NCBI RefSeq assembly: GCF_002205165.1
Contig: NZ_NIVS01000058.1
Span: 1-64,000 of the forward strand
From: Stenotrophomonas maltophilia
GTDB lineage: Bacteria > Pseudomonadota > Gammaproteobacteria > Xanthomonadales > Xanthomonadaceae
Length of the DNA: 64,000 nucleotides
Direction of reading: 5' to 3'
Shown here: piece after piece, positions 17,714 through 27,257 of the stretch
Layout of the letters: each line of letters opens with the position of its first letter
Position numbering within the stretch: position 1 is the first letter of the stretch
Made by a program: the position numbers and the translations under genes
The notes under the pieces: generated by a model
What the model saw: the letters and a program-made list of their open reading frames with translations, nothing else
Databases searched by the model: none
Told to the model about the DNA's origin: nothing

Positions 17714-19167
17714 ACCGCCCGGCGCTGCACCGCATCGCGCTGGGGCTGGCGCTGACCACGCTGGCCGCCTGCCGCACGGTCGGCCCGGACTACGCCGTGC
17801 CGGCCGGGTCCGCCTTCCAGCGGCCGGAGGCGAATGCCGCCTTCCTCGACACCGGCAACCCGCAGGTCGCCGCCGGCGCCGCGCTGCCCGCACGCTGGTG
17901 GGAGCTGTACCAGGACGACACCCTCAACGCGCTGGTGCAGCAGGCGCTGCGCGACAACGTCGAACTGAAGGTCGCCGATGCCAACCTGCGCCGCGCCGCC
18001 GCCGTGTACGAACAGGCGCTGGATGCCGGTGGCGTGGAGTACGAGGCCGAGGCCGGCGTGAGCCGCGCGCAGCTGTCGGCCGAATCGTTCCTGCTGGAAC
18101 ACGAACTGCCGCCGATCAACCTGGCCGACGGCAAGTTCGCGGTCTCCTATCAGTTCGATCTGTTCGGCAAGCTCAAGCGCGCCTCCGAGGCCGCGCATGC
18201 CGACGAGCAGGCCACTGCCGCCGCAATGGACCTGGCGCGCGTATCGCTGGTGGCGCAGGTGGCCGGCAGCTATGTCGACATCTGCCACGCCAACCACGAA
18301 CTGCATGTGGCCGAGCACTCGCTGCAACTGCAGCAGCGCAGCCGCGAGGTCACCCAGCGCTTGATCACGGCCGGCCGCGGCACCCCGCCCGAGCTGGCCC
18401 GCGCCAACGCCCAGGTGGCGATGCTGCAGGCCGCATTGCCGCCGCTGCGCGCGCACCGCCAGGCCTCCGAATACCAGTTGGCGGCCCTGCTCGGCCGCAC
18501 CCCGGGGCAACTGCCCGACGGCGTGAGCGACTGCAGCCAGGCCCCGACCCTGGCCCAGGCGCTGCCGATCGGCGATGGCCGCGCGCTGCTGCAGCGTCGC
18601 CCGGACATCCGCCAGGCCGAGCGCAAGCTCGCTGCCGCCACGGCGCGGATCGGCGTGGCCACCGCCGAGCTCTACCCGGACATCCGCCTCGGTGCCTCGG
18701 TGGGCGCCGCCGGCCTGCTGGAAGACTTCGGCACGCCGCTGACCCAGCAGTGGTCGATCGGCCCGCTGATCTCCTGGACGCTGCCCTCCTCCGGCACGCA
18801 TGCCCGCATCCACGCCACCGAAGCCGGTGCCGATGCCACGCTGGCCGAGTTCGACCACAGCGTGCTGCAGGCCCTGCGTGAAACCCAGACCGCGCTGAGC
18901 CGCTATGCGCAGGACCTGCAGCGCCTGCAGTTCCTGCAGCAGGCGCAGCAGCAGGCCGATCTGGCCGCCAGCCAGAACCGTCGCCTCTACCAGGGCGGGC
19001 GCACGCCTTACCTGGCCAGCTTGGACGCGGACCGCAGCCTGGCCAGCGCCGATGCGACGCTTGCAGAGGCGCAGGCGCAGGTCTCGCGCGACCAGATCCA
19101 GTTGTTCCTGGTGCTCGGCGGCGGCTGGAATGCCGACGCCGTAGCCACCGGCACGGCCGCGAGGTAA
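17710..19167 (+). CDS. Outer membrane factor lipoprotein (NodT/OprM family)
   Basis: A 485-residue TolC-like outer membrane channel. A lipoprotein signal peptide ends in LAAC with the lipidated Cys at residue 21. The mature protein starts with TVGPDYAVP and contains WWELYQDDTLNALVQQAL, then the two helical repeats. It completes a tripartite pump with the upstream adaptor and the downstream FUSC protein. The start is a GTG overlapping the adaptor's stop. Confidence 0.94.
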   Translation: MNRPALHRIALGLALTTLAACRTVGPDYAVPAGSAFQRPEANAAFLDTGNPQVAAGAALPARWWELYQDDTLNALVQQALRDNVELKVADANLRRAAAVYEQALDAGGVEYEAEAGVSRAQLSAESFLLEHELPPINLADGKFAVSYQFDLFGKLKRASEAAHADEQATAAAMDLARVSLVAQVAGSYVDICHANHELHVAEHSLQLQQRSREVTQRLITAGRGTPPELARANAQVAMLQAALPPLRAHRQASEYQLAALLGRTPGQLPDGVSDCSQAPTLAQALPIGDGRALLQRRPDIRQAERKLAAATARIGVATAELYPDIRLGASVGAAGLLEDFGTPLTQQWSIGPLISWTLPSSGTHARIHATEAGADATLAEFDHSVLQALRETQTALSRYAQDLQRLQFLQQAQQQADLAASQNRRLYQGGRTPYLASLDADRSLASADATLAEAQAQVSRDQIQLFLVLGGGWNADAVATGTAAR

Positions 19168-19170
19168 GCC

Positions 19171-21228
19171 ATGCTGCTGCTGGACAGACAGGCCTGGGTG
19201 TTCTCGGTCAAAACCTTCCTGGCGGCGCTGGCAGCGCTGTATATCGGGCTGGCCGGCAATCTCTCGCGCCCGTACTGGGCGATGGCCACGGTCTACATCG
19301 TGACCCAGCCGATGCTGGGTCCGACCCGCGCCAAGGGCGCCTACCGCATCCTCGGCACGCTTATCGCCGGCGCGGCCACGCTGTGGATGCTGCCGCACCT
19401 GGTGGAAACCCCGCTGCTGCTGAGCGCGGCGATGTCGCTGTGGCTGTCCACGTGTCTGTTCATCGCCCTGCTCAACCGTGGTCCGCGCGGCTATGCGTTC
19501 CTGCTGGCCGGGTACACCACCGCCTTCATCGGCTTCCCGGCGGTGACTTCGCCGGACACCATCTTCGACACCGTGGTGGCGCGCAGCGAAGAGATCATCC
19601 TGGGCACGGTGGTGGCGGTGCTGTTCGCCTCGCTGTTCTTCCCCGCCTCGGTGCGCCCGATGCTGCGCTCGCGGATCGGCAGCTGGATGGGCGATGCCGC
19701 CGACTGGTGCCGGCAGATCCTCTCGCGCGGCCACGCGCATGGACCGCGCAACCGCCTGGCGGCCGATCTGGTCCAGTTCGAAGCGCTGATCGAGTTCATG
19801 CGTCGCGACGATCCGCGCCACGCCGGTGCGGCGGTCTCGATGGAGCGGCTGCGCGAGCGCATGTTGCTGATGCTGCCGGTGCTGTCCTCTATCGCGGACC
19901 GGTTGGGTGCGCTGCGCGCGGGTGGCCGCGCGCTGCCGCCCGGTCTGGAGCCCCTGATCGCCGATCTGGCGCAGTGGCTGGAGCAGCCCGGCCGCTCCAG
20001 TGCCAGCGCCTACGCCACGCTGCGCGCGCGCATCGTCGCGCTCAAGCCGGCGGTGGATGGCGAGCTGGATCATCTGCTGCTGGTGACCCTGCTGCTGCGC
20101 CTGGAAGAACTGGTGGACCTCTGGCAGGACTGCACCACCCTGCACGCCGCCATCGATGCCGGCACCGCGCCGAGCGCTACCGCGCACTACCGCGTGCGCA
20201 CCCAGCGCGTGGACCACGTGCGCCACGTGGACTACGGCATGGCGCTGTTCTCCGCGGCCAGTGCCGGCGTGGCGCTGATGACGTACTGCGTGCTGTGGAT
20301 CGGGCTGGGCTGGGAAGGCGGTGGCAACGGCGCAATGATGGCCGCGGTGGCCGCCGCGTTCTTCGCCGCGCAGGATGATCCCGCACCGAGCATGCTGTCC
20401 TTCCTGCTCTGGGCCATCGTGGCCAGCCTGGTGGCCGGCGTGTACCTGTTCGGAATCTTCCCGGCCGTGCACGACTTCGGCAGCCTGGCCCTGGTGCTGG
20501 CGGTGATCTTCCTGCCGCTGGGCCTGCTGCTGCATCGGCCCAAGACCGCGTTGATCGGCCTGCCGCTGACGGTGAATCTGGTGGCGCTGCTGAACGTGCA
20601 GAACACCTACAGCGCCAACATCCAGAGCTTCATCAACTCGGCCGTGGCGATGTTCATCGGGATCGGCTTTGCGGTGGTGATGACCCGCCTGTTCCGCTCG
20701 GTGGGTGCCGAGTGGACCGCGCGCCGGCTGGTGCGCCAGGGCTGGAATACGCTGGCCGACGCGGCCGAGGGCCGTGGCCAACAGGATCGCCAGCAGTTCG
20801 CCGCGCGCATGCTCGATCTGCTCGGCCTGCTCGCACCGCGCCTGGCGGCCACCCCGGAAGGCAGCGACATCGCCTCGGTGGACATGCTCACCGAGGCGCG
20901 GATCGGCCTGAACATCCTGCAGCTGCGCCGCTCCCGGCACGGCCTGCCGGCGGCCAGCGTGGCCGCGATCGACGCGATATTGGACGAGGTGGCAGCGCAT
21001 TATCGGGCGCAGGCGGCGCGTCGGCGTCCCCTGCCCGCTCCCACCGGGCTGCAGGCCCGGCTGGAGGCCTCGCTCAAGCGCGTGCAGACCGTGGAGGCCG
21101 GCAAGGCCCGCGATGAGGCCCTGATGGGCCTGATCGGGCTGCGCTATACCCTGTTCCCCGAGGCGCCGGTGGTCGATACCCCTGCCGAGACCCCCGCAAC
21201 GGCACCCGGCCTGCCCGCGCCGCGCTGA
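19171..21228 (+). CDS. FUSC-family inner-membrane efflux component (AaeB-like)
   Basis: A 685-residue protein with two membrane blocks (about residues 10-165 and 360-520), each followed by a soluble helical part, the usual layout of FUSC/AaeB transporters for aromatic acids or fusaric acid. The N-terminus (FSVKTFLAALAALYIGLAGNL) and RPYWAMATVYIVTQPMLGPT are family-typical. It is the last gene of the operon, 3 bp after the outer membrane factor. Regulation by MarR rather than LysR distinguishes the locus from a classical fusaric-acid set. Confidence 0.92.
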   Translation: MLLLDRQAWVFSVKTFLAALAALYIGLAGNLSRPYWAMATVYIVTQPMLGPTRAKGAYRILGTLIAGAATLWMLPHLVETPLLLSAAMSLWLSTCLFIALLNRGPRGYAFLLAGYTTAFIGFPAVTSPDTIFDTVVARSEEIILGTVVAVLFASLFFPASVRPMLRSRIGSWMGDAADWCRQILSRGHAHGPRNRLAADLVQFEALIEFMRRDDPRHAGAAVSMERLRERMLLMLPVLSSIADRLGALRAGGRALPPGLEPLIADLAQWLEQPGRSSASAYATLRARIVALKPAVDGELDHLLLVTLLLRLEELVDLWQDCTTLHAAIDAGTAPSATAHYRVRTQRVDHVRHVDYGMALFSAASAGVALMTYCVLWIGLGWEGGGNGAMMAAVAAAFFAAQDDPAPSMLSFLLWAIVASLVAGVYLFGIFPAVHDFGSLALVLAVIFLPLGLLLHRPKTALIGLPLTVNLVALLNVQNTYSANIQSFINSAVAMFIGIGFAVVMTRLFRSVGAEWTARRLVRQGWNTLADAAEGRGQQDRQQFAARMLDLLGLLAPRLAATPEGSDIASVDMLTEARIGLNILQLRRSRHGLPAASVAAIDAILDEVAAHYRAQAARRRPLPAPTGLQARLEASLKRVQTVEAGKARDEALMGLIGLRYTLFPEAPVVDTPAETPATAPGLPAPR

Positions 21229-21229
21229 A

Positions 21230-21249
21230 CCGGCCCGGGTGCGGGCCGG
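21230..21249 (+). terminator. Hairpin after the FUSC gene
   Basis: An 8-bp GC stem with a 4-base loop starts just past the stop codon. No U-tract follows, so intrinsic termination is uncertain. Confidence 0.4.
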
Positions 21250-21313
21250 CCGGTCCGCGCCGATCAGGGCTATCCTGACGCATGCATTTGCGCATGGATC
21301 AAGGTGATTCCCG

Positions 21314-21709
21314 ATGAGTTACGACCTGATGGTGTTCGACCCCGCCGTCGCCCCGCGCGAGGCCGAGGCCTTCCTGCAGTGGTACGACGCGCAGACCGAG
21401 TGGAACGAGACGCACGACTACGACGATCCGAAGGTGTCGGTGCCGGCACTGCAGGCATTCTTCGCCGCGTTGGCCGAGCATTACCCGCCGATGGATGGCC
21501 CGCTGTCCGATGAGGAAGACGACCGCCCGGAAGTGACCGACTACAGCATCGGCCAGCACGTGGTCTACGCCTCGTTCGATGACGAGGTGGCCGAGAACGC
21601 GCATGGCCTGGTGCAGGTGCTGGCCAACACCCACCAGCTGGGCTTCTTCGATGTCAGCGGCGACGGTGCCATCGTCTTCCCCGATGGCACCGTGGTGATT
21701 CCGGAGTAA
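21314..21709 (+). CDS. Small acidic hypothetical protein
   Basis: A 131-residue soluble, strongly acidic protein starting SYDLMVFDPAVAPREAEAF and ending FPDGTVVIPE. No signal peptide or membrane segment is visible. Its high Asp/Glu and aromatic content resembles small soluble proteins that recur in proteobacteria with no assigned role. I do not recognise a function. AAGGTG lies 7 bases before the ATG. It is convergent with recD, 14 bp apart. Confidence 0.8.
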   Translation: MSYDLMVFDPAVAPREAEAFLQWYDAQTEWNETHDYDDPKVSVPALQAFFAALAEHYPPMDGPLSDEEDDRPEVTDYSIGQHVVYASFDDEVAENAHGLVQVLANTHQLGFFDVSGDGAIVFPDGTVVIPE

Positions 21710-21723
21710 GACCGGACGCGGGG

Positions 21724-23619
21724 CTAGAACAGCTGCCCCTGGGCCGGCGCCGTCACGACGGCGTCGGCCACTGCGTTCCCTTGGGCGCCCTGCAGGCGTG
21801 CGGCCAGGCCCGACAGGCGGCTGGCATGCCGCGCCAATGCGGCCTCCAGCACCTCCGCGCTGCCCAGCACATGCAGCGCCTGCCGCGCACGGGTCATGCC
21901 CGTATAGATCAGTTCGCGCGACAGCACGCGGTTGTCGCGTCGCGGCAGCTGCAGCCAGACCTCATCGAACTCCGAGCCCTGCGCCTTGTGCACGGTCATC
22001 GCGAACGCGCTTTCGTGCGCCGGCAATGCCCCCGGGTGGAAGCCACGTGGTTGATCCGGCGTTTCGCCGGGGAACCACGCGGTCACGCTGCCGTGGCGAT
22101 CGATCAGGCAGATGCCGATGTCGCCGTTGAACAGGCGGTGCCGGTAGCTGTTCTCGGTGATCAGCAGCAACCGGCCGTGGAAATAGCCCGGCGCCATGCC
22201 GGGCCGTGGCACGCCGGCCAGCAGTGCTTCGATGCGCGCGTTGAGCCCGCGTGCACCCTGTGGGCCTTCGCGCACGGCGGTGAGCAGGCGGATGCGGCCG
22301 GCATTGGCCAGCGCAACGCTAGGGTCGGCGGCTTCGCCGAGGCCACGCCAATGCCCGAGCAGCTGCTCGCGATGGTGCTGCAGCGGATCGCTCTGGTCCT
22401 CGTGGAACTGCACGCCGGCCAGCGTGCCTGCGCGCAGCAGGGCCAGTGCCGTCGCACTGTTGCCGTCGCGCACGGCGTGCGCCAGCGGCGCCAGATCGAG
22501 CGCGTCGGTCTGCCGGTAACCGCGCTGCAGCTGCACGCGGCGGCCAGCGAACCGGCGCGGCGGCGCCAGCGGCTGCAGCGCGTCGGGCGCGAGCAGCGCG
22601 CGCAAGGCCTGGGCATCGTCGGCCTGGGTGCCCAGGCCATCGCCACTGGCGCGCAGGATGGCACTGAGCACATCGCCCGCTTCCACCGAGGGCAGCTGGT
22701 CCGGATCGCCGAGCAGCACCAGCCGGCTGCCATCGGCGACGGCCTCGACCAGCTTGGTCATCAGCGGCAGGTCGATCATCGAGGCTTCGTCCACCACCAC
22801 CACGTCATACGGCAGCGGGTTGTCGGCGTGATGGCGGAAGCGCGGCGAATCGGGGATCACCCCGAGCAGGCGATGCAGGGTGGTGCCGGTGCTCGGCATC
22901 GCATCGCACAGCGCCGGCGCGATACCGACCAGGCGCAGCCGCTGCACGGCCAGGCGCAGGCTCTCGGCCATGCGCTCGGCGGCGCGGCCGGTGGGGGCAG
23001 CCAGTGCCACCCGCGGCAGGGGCTGGTCAGCCTGCACCGCCTGTGCGGCGAGGAGCACCAGCAGCCGCGCGATGGTGGTGGTCTTGCCGGTACCGGGGCC
23101 GCCGGTCACCAGCACCAGCGGATGGCGCAGGGCGACGGCCGCGGCGCGGGCCTGATGATCGATCCCGTCGCGGGCCTGCGGGAACAGCTGGCCGAACAGC
23201 GCGGCCAAGGTACCCGGATCGGCACCGGGCAGCGCATGCGCGGCGATCCGCTGCAGACCGTGCGCCAGCCGACGTTCGTATTCGCGATAGCGACGCAGAT
23301 AGAGCAGCCCGTTCTCCAGCACCAGCGGTGCATCGCCGGAGACCGCGTCATCCGCGCCGGGCAACTCCACCCACGGCGACGCCTGCAGCTGCGCCAACCA
23401 CGCGTCGGGTGCCGGCCAGTCGACATCAGCCTCGATCAAGCGCTGCGGCTGGGTCGGATCCAGACCGGCGTGCCCGTCCGAAACCGCCAGCGACGCCAGT
23501 GCGGCCCCGACCAGCACCGCCTCGGGCGTATCGGGACGCAGCCGGCGCAGGCTCTGCGCCAGGGCATGGTCGAGCGTGCGCAGTACCTTGCCACGGTACA
23601 GCGTGGTGAGCAGGCTCAT
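21724..23619 (-). CDS. recD: Exodeoxyribonuclease V alpha subunit (5'-3' helicase)
   Basis: A 631-residue RecD helicase of the RecBCD recombination and repair enzyme. Walker A GGPGTGKT is at residues 173-180, followed by APTGRAAERM, TLHRLLG, VVVDEASMIDLPLM, LGDPDQLPSVEAGDVL and, near the C-terminus, AMTVHKAQGSEFDEV and YTGMTRAR. The ATG overlaps the recB stop (ATGA), giving the third position in a tightly coupled recC-recB-recD operon. The frame extends upstream without homology, so the internal ATG is the start. Confidence 0.96.
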   Translation of the reverse strand: MSLLTTLYRGKVLRTLDHALAQSLRRLRPDTPEAVLVGAALASLAVSDGHAGLDPTQPQRLIEADVDWPAPDAWLAQLQASPWVELPGADDAVSGDAPLVLENGLLYLRRYREYERRLAHGLQRIAAHALPGADPGTLAALFGQLFPQARDGIDHQARAAAVALRHPLVLVTGGPGTGKTTTIARLLVLLAAQAVQADQPLPRVALAAPTGRAAERMAESLRLAVQRLRLVGIAPALCDAMPSTGTTLHRLLGVIPDSPRFRHHADNPLPYDVVVVDEASMIDLPLMTKLVEAVADGSRLVLLGDPDQLPSVEAGDVLSAILRASGDGLGTQADDAQALRALLAPDALQPLAPPRRFAGRRVQLQRGYRQTDALDLAPLAHAVRDGNSATALALLRAGTLAGVQFHEDQSDPLQHHREQLLGHWRGLGEAADPSVALANAGRIRLLTAVREGPQGARGLNARIEALLAGVPRPGMAPGYFHGRLLLITENSYRHRLFNGDIGICLIDRHGSVTAWFPGETPDQPRGFHPGALPAHESAFAMTVHKAQGSEFDEVWLQLPRRDNRVLSRELIYTGMTRARQALHVLGSAEVLEAALARHASRLSGLAARLQGAQGNAVADAVVTAPAQGQLF

Positions 23620-26600
23620 GCCTCCCCCCGTGCGCGCGCGGCCATGCGTGCCTGGGCGTGTTCGCCGCCGGCGAACAGGGCATCCAGGGCGTCGACCAGG
23701 GCCGGATCGAAGCGATGCGCATACAGGCCCGGACTGTCGTCGCGGCCAGCATCCAGGCCGCGGCAGAACAGGTAGCGGATGCCGCCCATGTCGCGCGCGT
23801 AGTCGTACTGCGCGCCCAGACGGAAGCGCAGCCAGCGGTGCAGCGCGACCGTGTAGATCAGCGCCTGCAGGTCGTATTCGCTGTGCTGCATGGCGCTGGC
23901 CAGCCGGCCCGCGTCGTAGCCGGGCAGGCGATTGGATTTGTAGTCGAGCACGTACCAGCGGTCCGCACGCACGTAGGTGAGGTCGATCTTGCCGGTCATC
24001 AGGCCCTCCAGCCGCCGGCGGGTGCCGAAGCCATGGCGGTCGCGCACCAGTCCATGCGCGTGCAGCAGGGTCAACAGGGCCGGAACGGCGGTCGGCTGCA
24101 TCGCGAAGTGGAATTCGATCTCGGCACGGCGCGCATCGGCCGGCAGATCGTGCAGTGCGCCGCCTTCCGGGAGGGGCACGGTCAGGGTCTGGCCAACCAG
24201 CCCGGTCAGCATGGCCACGCCATCGTCCAAGTCCGGCTCGGCATAGCCTTCGGCGCGCAGCGAGGCACGCAGGACCTCGGCTTCCCCGCCGGGGGCGGGC
24301 TGGCCGGCCTGCCAGCCGCCCCACAGCGCGAAATCGGTGTTTTCCAGCGCATCGTGCAGCACGTTGCCGAAGCGGCTGCCCATGAAGCGCGGGTCGCTCT
24401 CTTCGCTGGCCACGGCCGGTTGTTCGGCTTCCAGGGTGAGGTCCACGCCGGCCGGTTCGTCGGCCGCAGGGGCCGGCACGTCGGTGGCGGCGGCGTCGGT
24501 GTCGTGCCCCGCATCGGCATGCGCCAGCTGGGTGAAGCTGTACACCCACCAGTCGTGCGGCACGCGCCGGGTCAGCGCGCGGACCGGCGGCAGTTCGCCG
24601 TCGCGCTCGAACGCGAGCTGCGCCGGGCGGGCGTCCACCGGACCGTCGATCACGGCAATATCCGGATGGTCACGCAGGGCCGCCAGGTTCGACAACATCG
24701 GTGCCAGGCGGGTCTTCGCCAACCCGGCCAGATCACCGGCGGCGATCCACAGCGCATGCTCGGCGCGGGTCAGCCCGACGTAGAGCAGGCGCGCATCCTC
24801 GGCGTCCTGTTCCTGCGTGCTGCGCGTGCTGGCCGCATTCCAGCTCTCGTCCTTGTCCAGTTTCCAGTGCAACTCGCGGCGGCCGTTGGCGTACACCGTG
24901 CAGTGGGCCTCGGTGTTGGGCGCGCCGCCCCCGATGCCCACGAACGGCAGGAACACCAGCGGGTACTCCAGCCCCTTGCTCTTGTGCAGGGTGATGATCT
25001 GCACGCGGCGCGCATCCGATTCCAGGCGCAGCAGCTGCTGTTCGTCGTTCTGGTCGGCATGCGCCATCTGCACCTGCAGCCAGTCGAGCAGGCCGTGCAT
25101 GCCCAGCGTCTGCCCGGCCGCCTGCTGCAGCAGTTCGCCCAGCTGCAGGTAATTGGTCAGGCGGCGCTCGCCATCCAGCAGGCCCAGCAGGCGCTCGGCA
25201 TGTTCGGCGCAGAGATCGGCGATCACCGCGAACGGGCCGCCGCGCTGCCAGCGCTCACGCCATTCCAGCAGCCGCACCTGGAACGAGCGCTGCGCATCCC
25301 CTTCGCGCTCCAGCGCATCGATCGCCCCGGCGTCTTCGCCGAGCAGCACGGTCGACAGCGCGGCGCGCAGCCGTCCTTCATCGGCCGGCTGCAGCAGCGC
25401 CAGCAACAGCAGACGCAGGTCGTGCGCTTCGGGCGTGGCATACAGGCTCTGCTTGCCTGCGGCGACGGCGGGAATCCCCACCGCACCGAGCGCCTGCTGG
25501 ATGCGCGTGGCCTCCTTGTGCGAGCGCACCAGCACCGCGATGTCGCCGGGTTGTACGGGCACGTCGCGCAGCAGCGCGCGCCCTTGCCGGGCTTCGCTGA
25601 GTATCTGGTGGATCGCGGCCACACAGGCATCACTGGCCTGCTGCCGCGACGGATCGGCCTTGAGGTCGCCGCCCTCGGTGTTGTGCAGCACGCGCACGGT
25701 CAGGCCAGGCGCGGGGATCCCGTCGCGCAGGAAATCCGCATCCACGCGGGTGCTGCCGGGGTGCACCGGTTCGAAGGCGATGTCGGCTTCGAGGAAGGCG
25801 CGCTCACCGGCGTTGGCGTACAGCGCTTCGATCGCGTGCAGCACCGCCGGACGCGAACGGAAGTTGAGGTCCAGTGCGGGCGCTGCGTCGGCTTCGCGCT
25901 TGGCCTTGAGGTAGGTGTGGATATCGCCGCCGCGGAAACCGTAGATCGCCTGCTTGGGGTCGCCGATCAGGAACAGCGCCGGTGCCAGGCCGGCCTCGCG
26001 GGTCTCCTGCGAATCGCCGAACACGCGCTGGAAGATGACCCACTGGCGGTCGTCGGTATCCTGGAACTCGTCCACCAGCGCGATCGCATACTGCGCGCGC
26101 AGCTGCTGCACCAGGGTGGCGCGGTGCGGGCCGTCCAGGGCATCGGCGACGCCATCGATCAGGTCATCGTAGGTCTGCACGCGGCCGATCCGCTTGAGCT
26201 CGGCCAGGCGTGCACGCGCCTCATCGCGCAGGTCATGCAGGAACGCGGTGGCCTGCTGGCGCAGCCACTGCTCGCGCGCGTCGGCGGCGTGCCACCAGCG
26301 CTGCAGTGCATCGAACAGCGGCGAGACCGGGCACTGGCCGTCCATGCCGTCCTTGCAGAAGGCCAGCAGCTGCACTGGCAGCAGCTTGCCCAAGTGGCTC
26401 TTGTCGCCGCGCGGCCAGTGCTGCGCGCTGCGGCCGACAAAAAGCTCACCGAAGGCCTTGTCGAAGCTGGGCCGTTTGGCACGGCGACCGTCGAAGATCT
26501 TGCGATCGAAGGCGACGGCGATCTGCGCCTGCGCGTCTTCCGCGTGGGTTTCGATCGCCTCGGCCAGCGCGGCCGCGGCGAGCCGCAGCTGCGGCGCGGG

Positions 26601-27257
26601 ATCATCGAAGATGTGGGTTGGCCGCGCTGGCAGCAGCGGCAATGGCTTGATCAGGGTGGAGAGATCACCGGCCAGCGCCTCGGGCGCGGACCACAGCCAG
26701 GTCAGCGCATCGACCGTGGCCGGGTCGTTGGCGTGCACGCGCCACAGGTCGGCGGCAAGCTCTTCGTGCAGCTCGCGCTCGCTCGGCAGCAGGGTCGGCG
26801 GATCGAAGGTGTGTCCGCTCTCCAGCGCATGTTCGCGCAGCACGCGGGTGCAGAAGCCGTGGATGGTGAAGATCGAGGCGAGGTCGATCTCGTCGGCAGC
26901 GGTCTGCAGCCGGCGCGCCAGCGCGGCCGGTGTTTCTTCGCCGAGGGCGAGCTGGCGGTGCAGGATCACCCGGGTCAACGCGACCTCCGGGCTGTCCTGT
27001 TCGCCCGGCGCGCGCTCCACCAGTTGCGCGGCCAAGGCCAGGCGCTCGCGGATGCGCTTGCGCAGTTCCTGCGTGGCGGCATCGGTGAAGGTGACGGCCA
27101 GGATCTGGCCGATGCGCCAGCCCTTCTCCACCACCAGCCGGGTGAACAGCGTGGCCAGGGTGAAGGTCTTGCCGGTGCCGGCGCTGGCCTCGATCAGGCG
27201 CACGCCGTCCAGCGGCAGCGCCAGGTAGGGATCGGTCAGCAGGTCGTGGTCGGTCAT
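23616..27257 (-). CDS. recB: Exodeoxyribonuclease V beta subunit (helicase-nuclease)
   Basis: A 1213-residue protein. The N-terminal UvrD-type helicase has Walker A ASAGTGKT at residues 24-31, VTFTDAATQELRKRI, VDEFQDTD, LIGDPKQAIYGFRGGD and TLHKSKGLEYPLVFLP. The C-terminal RecB nuclease shows LMTGKIDL and the catalytic DYK at about 1105-1107. It provides 3'-5' unwinding and the only nuclease site of RecBCD, with Chi-regulated switching. It overlaps recC upstream and recD downstream by 4 bp each. Confidence 0.97.
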   Translation of the reverse strand: MTDHDLLTDPYLALPLDGVRLIEASAGTGKTFTLATLFTRLVVEKGWRIGQILAVTFTDAATQELRKRIRERLALAAQLVERAPGEQDSPEVALTRVILHRQLALGEETPAALARRLQTAADEIDLASIFTIHGFCTRVLREHALESGHTFDPPTLLPSERELHEELAADLWRVHANDPATVDALTWLWSAPEALAGDLSTLIKPLPLLPARPTHIFDDPAPQLRLAAAALAEAIETHAEDAQAQIAVAFDRKIFDGRRAKRPSFDKAFGELFVGRSAQHWPRGDKSHLGKLLPVQLLAFCKDGMDGQCPVSPLFDALQRWWHAADAREQWLRQQATAFLHDLRDEARARLAELKRIGRVQTYDDLIDGVADALDGPHRATLVQQLRAQYAIALVDEFQDTDDRQWVIFQRVFGDSQETREAGLAPALFLIGDPKQAIYGFRGGDIHTYLKAKREADAAPALDLNFRSRPAVLHAIEALYANAGERAFLEADIAFEPVHPGSTRVDADFLRDGIPAPGLTVRVLHNTEGGDLKADPSRQQASDACVAAIHQILSEARQGRALLRDVPVQPGDIAVLVRSHKEATRIQQALGAVGIPAVAAGKQSLYATPEAHDLRLLLLALLQPADEGRLRAALSTVLLGEDAGAIDALEREGDAQRSFQVRLLEWRERWQRGGPFAVIADLCAEHAERLLGLLDGERRLTNYLQLGELLQQAAGQTLGMHGLLDWLQVQMAHADQNDEQQLLRLESDARRVQIITLHKSKGLEYPLVFLPFVGIGGGAPNTEAHCTVYANGRRELHWKLDKDESWNAASTRSTQEQDAEDARLLYVGLTRAEHALWIAAGDLAGLAKTRLAPMLSNLAALRDHPDIAVIDGPVDARPAQLAFERDGELPPVRALTRRVPHDWWVYSFTQLAHADAGHDTDAAATDVPAPAADEPAGVDLTLEAEQPAVASEESDPRFMGSRFGNVLHDALENTDFALWGGWQAGQPAPGGEAEVLRASLRAEGYAEPDLDDGVAMLTGLVGQTLTVPLPEGGALHDLPADARRAEIEFHFAMQPTAVPALLTLLHAHGLVRDRHGFGTRRRLEGLMTGKIDLTYVRADRWYVLDYKSNRLPGYDAGRLASAMQHSEYDLQALIYTVALHRWLRFRLGAQYDYARDMGGIRYLFCRGLDAGRDDSPGLYAHRFDPALVDALDALFAGGEHAQARMAARARGEA

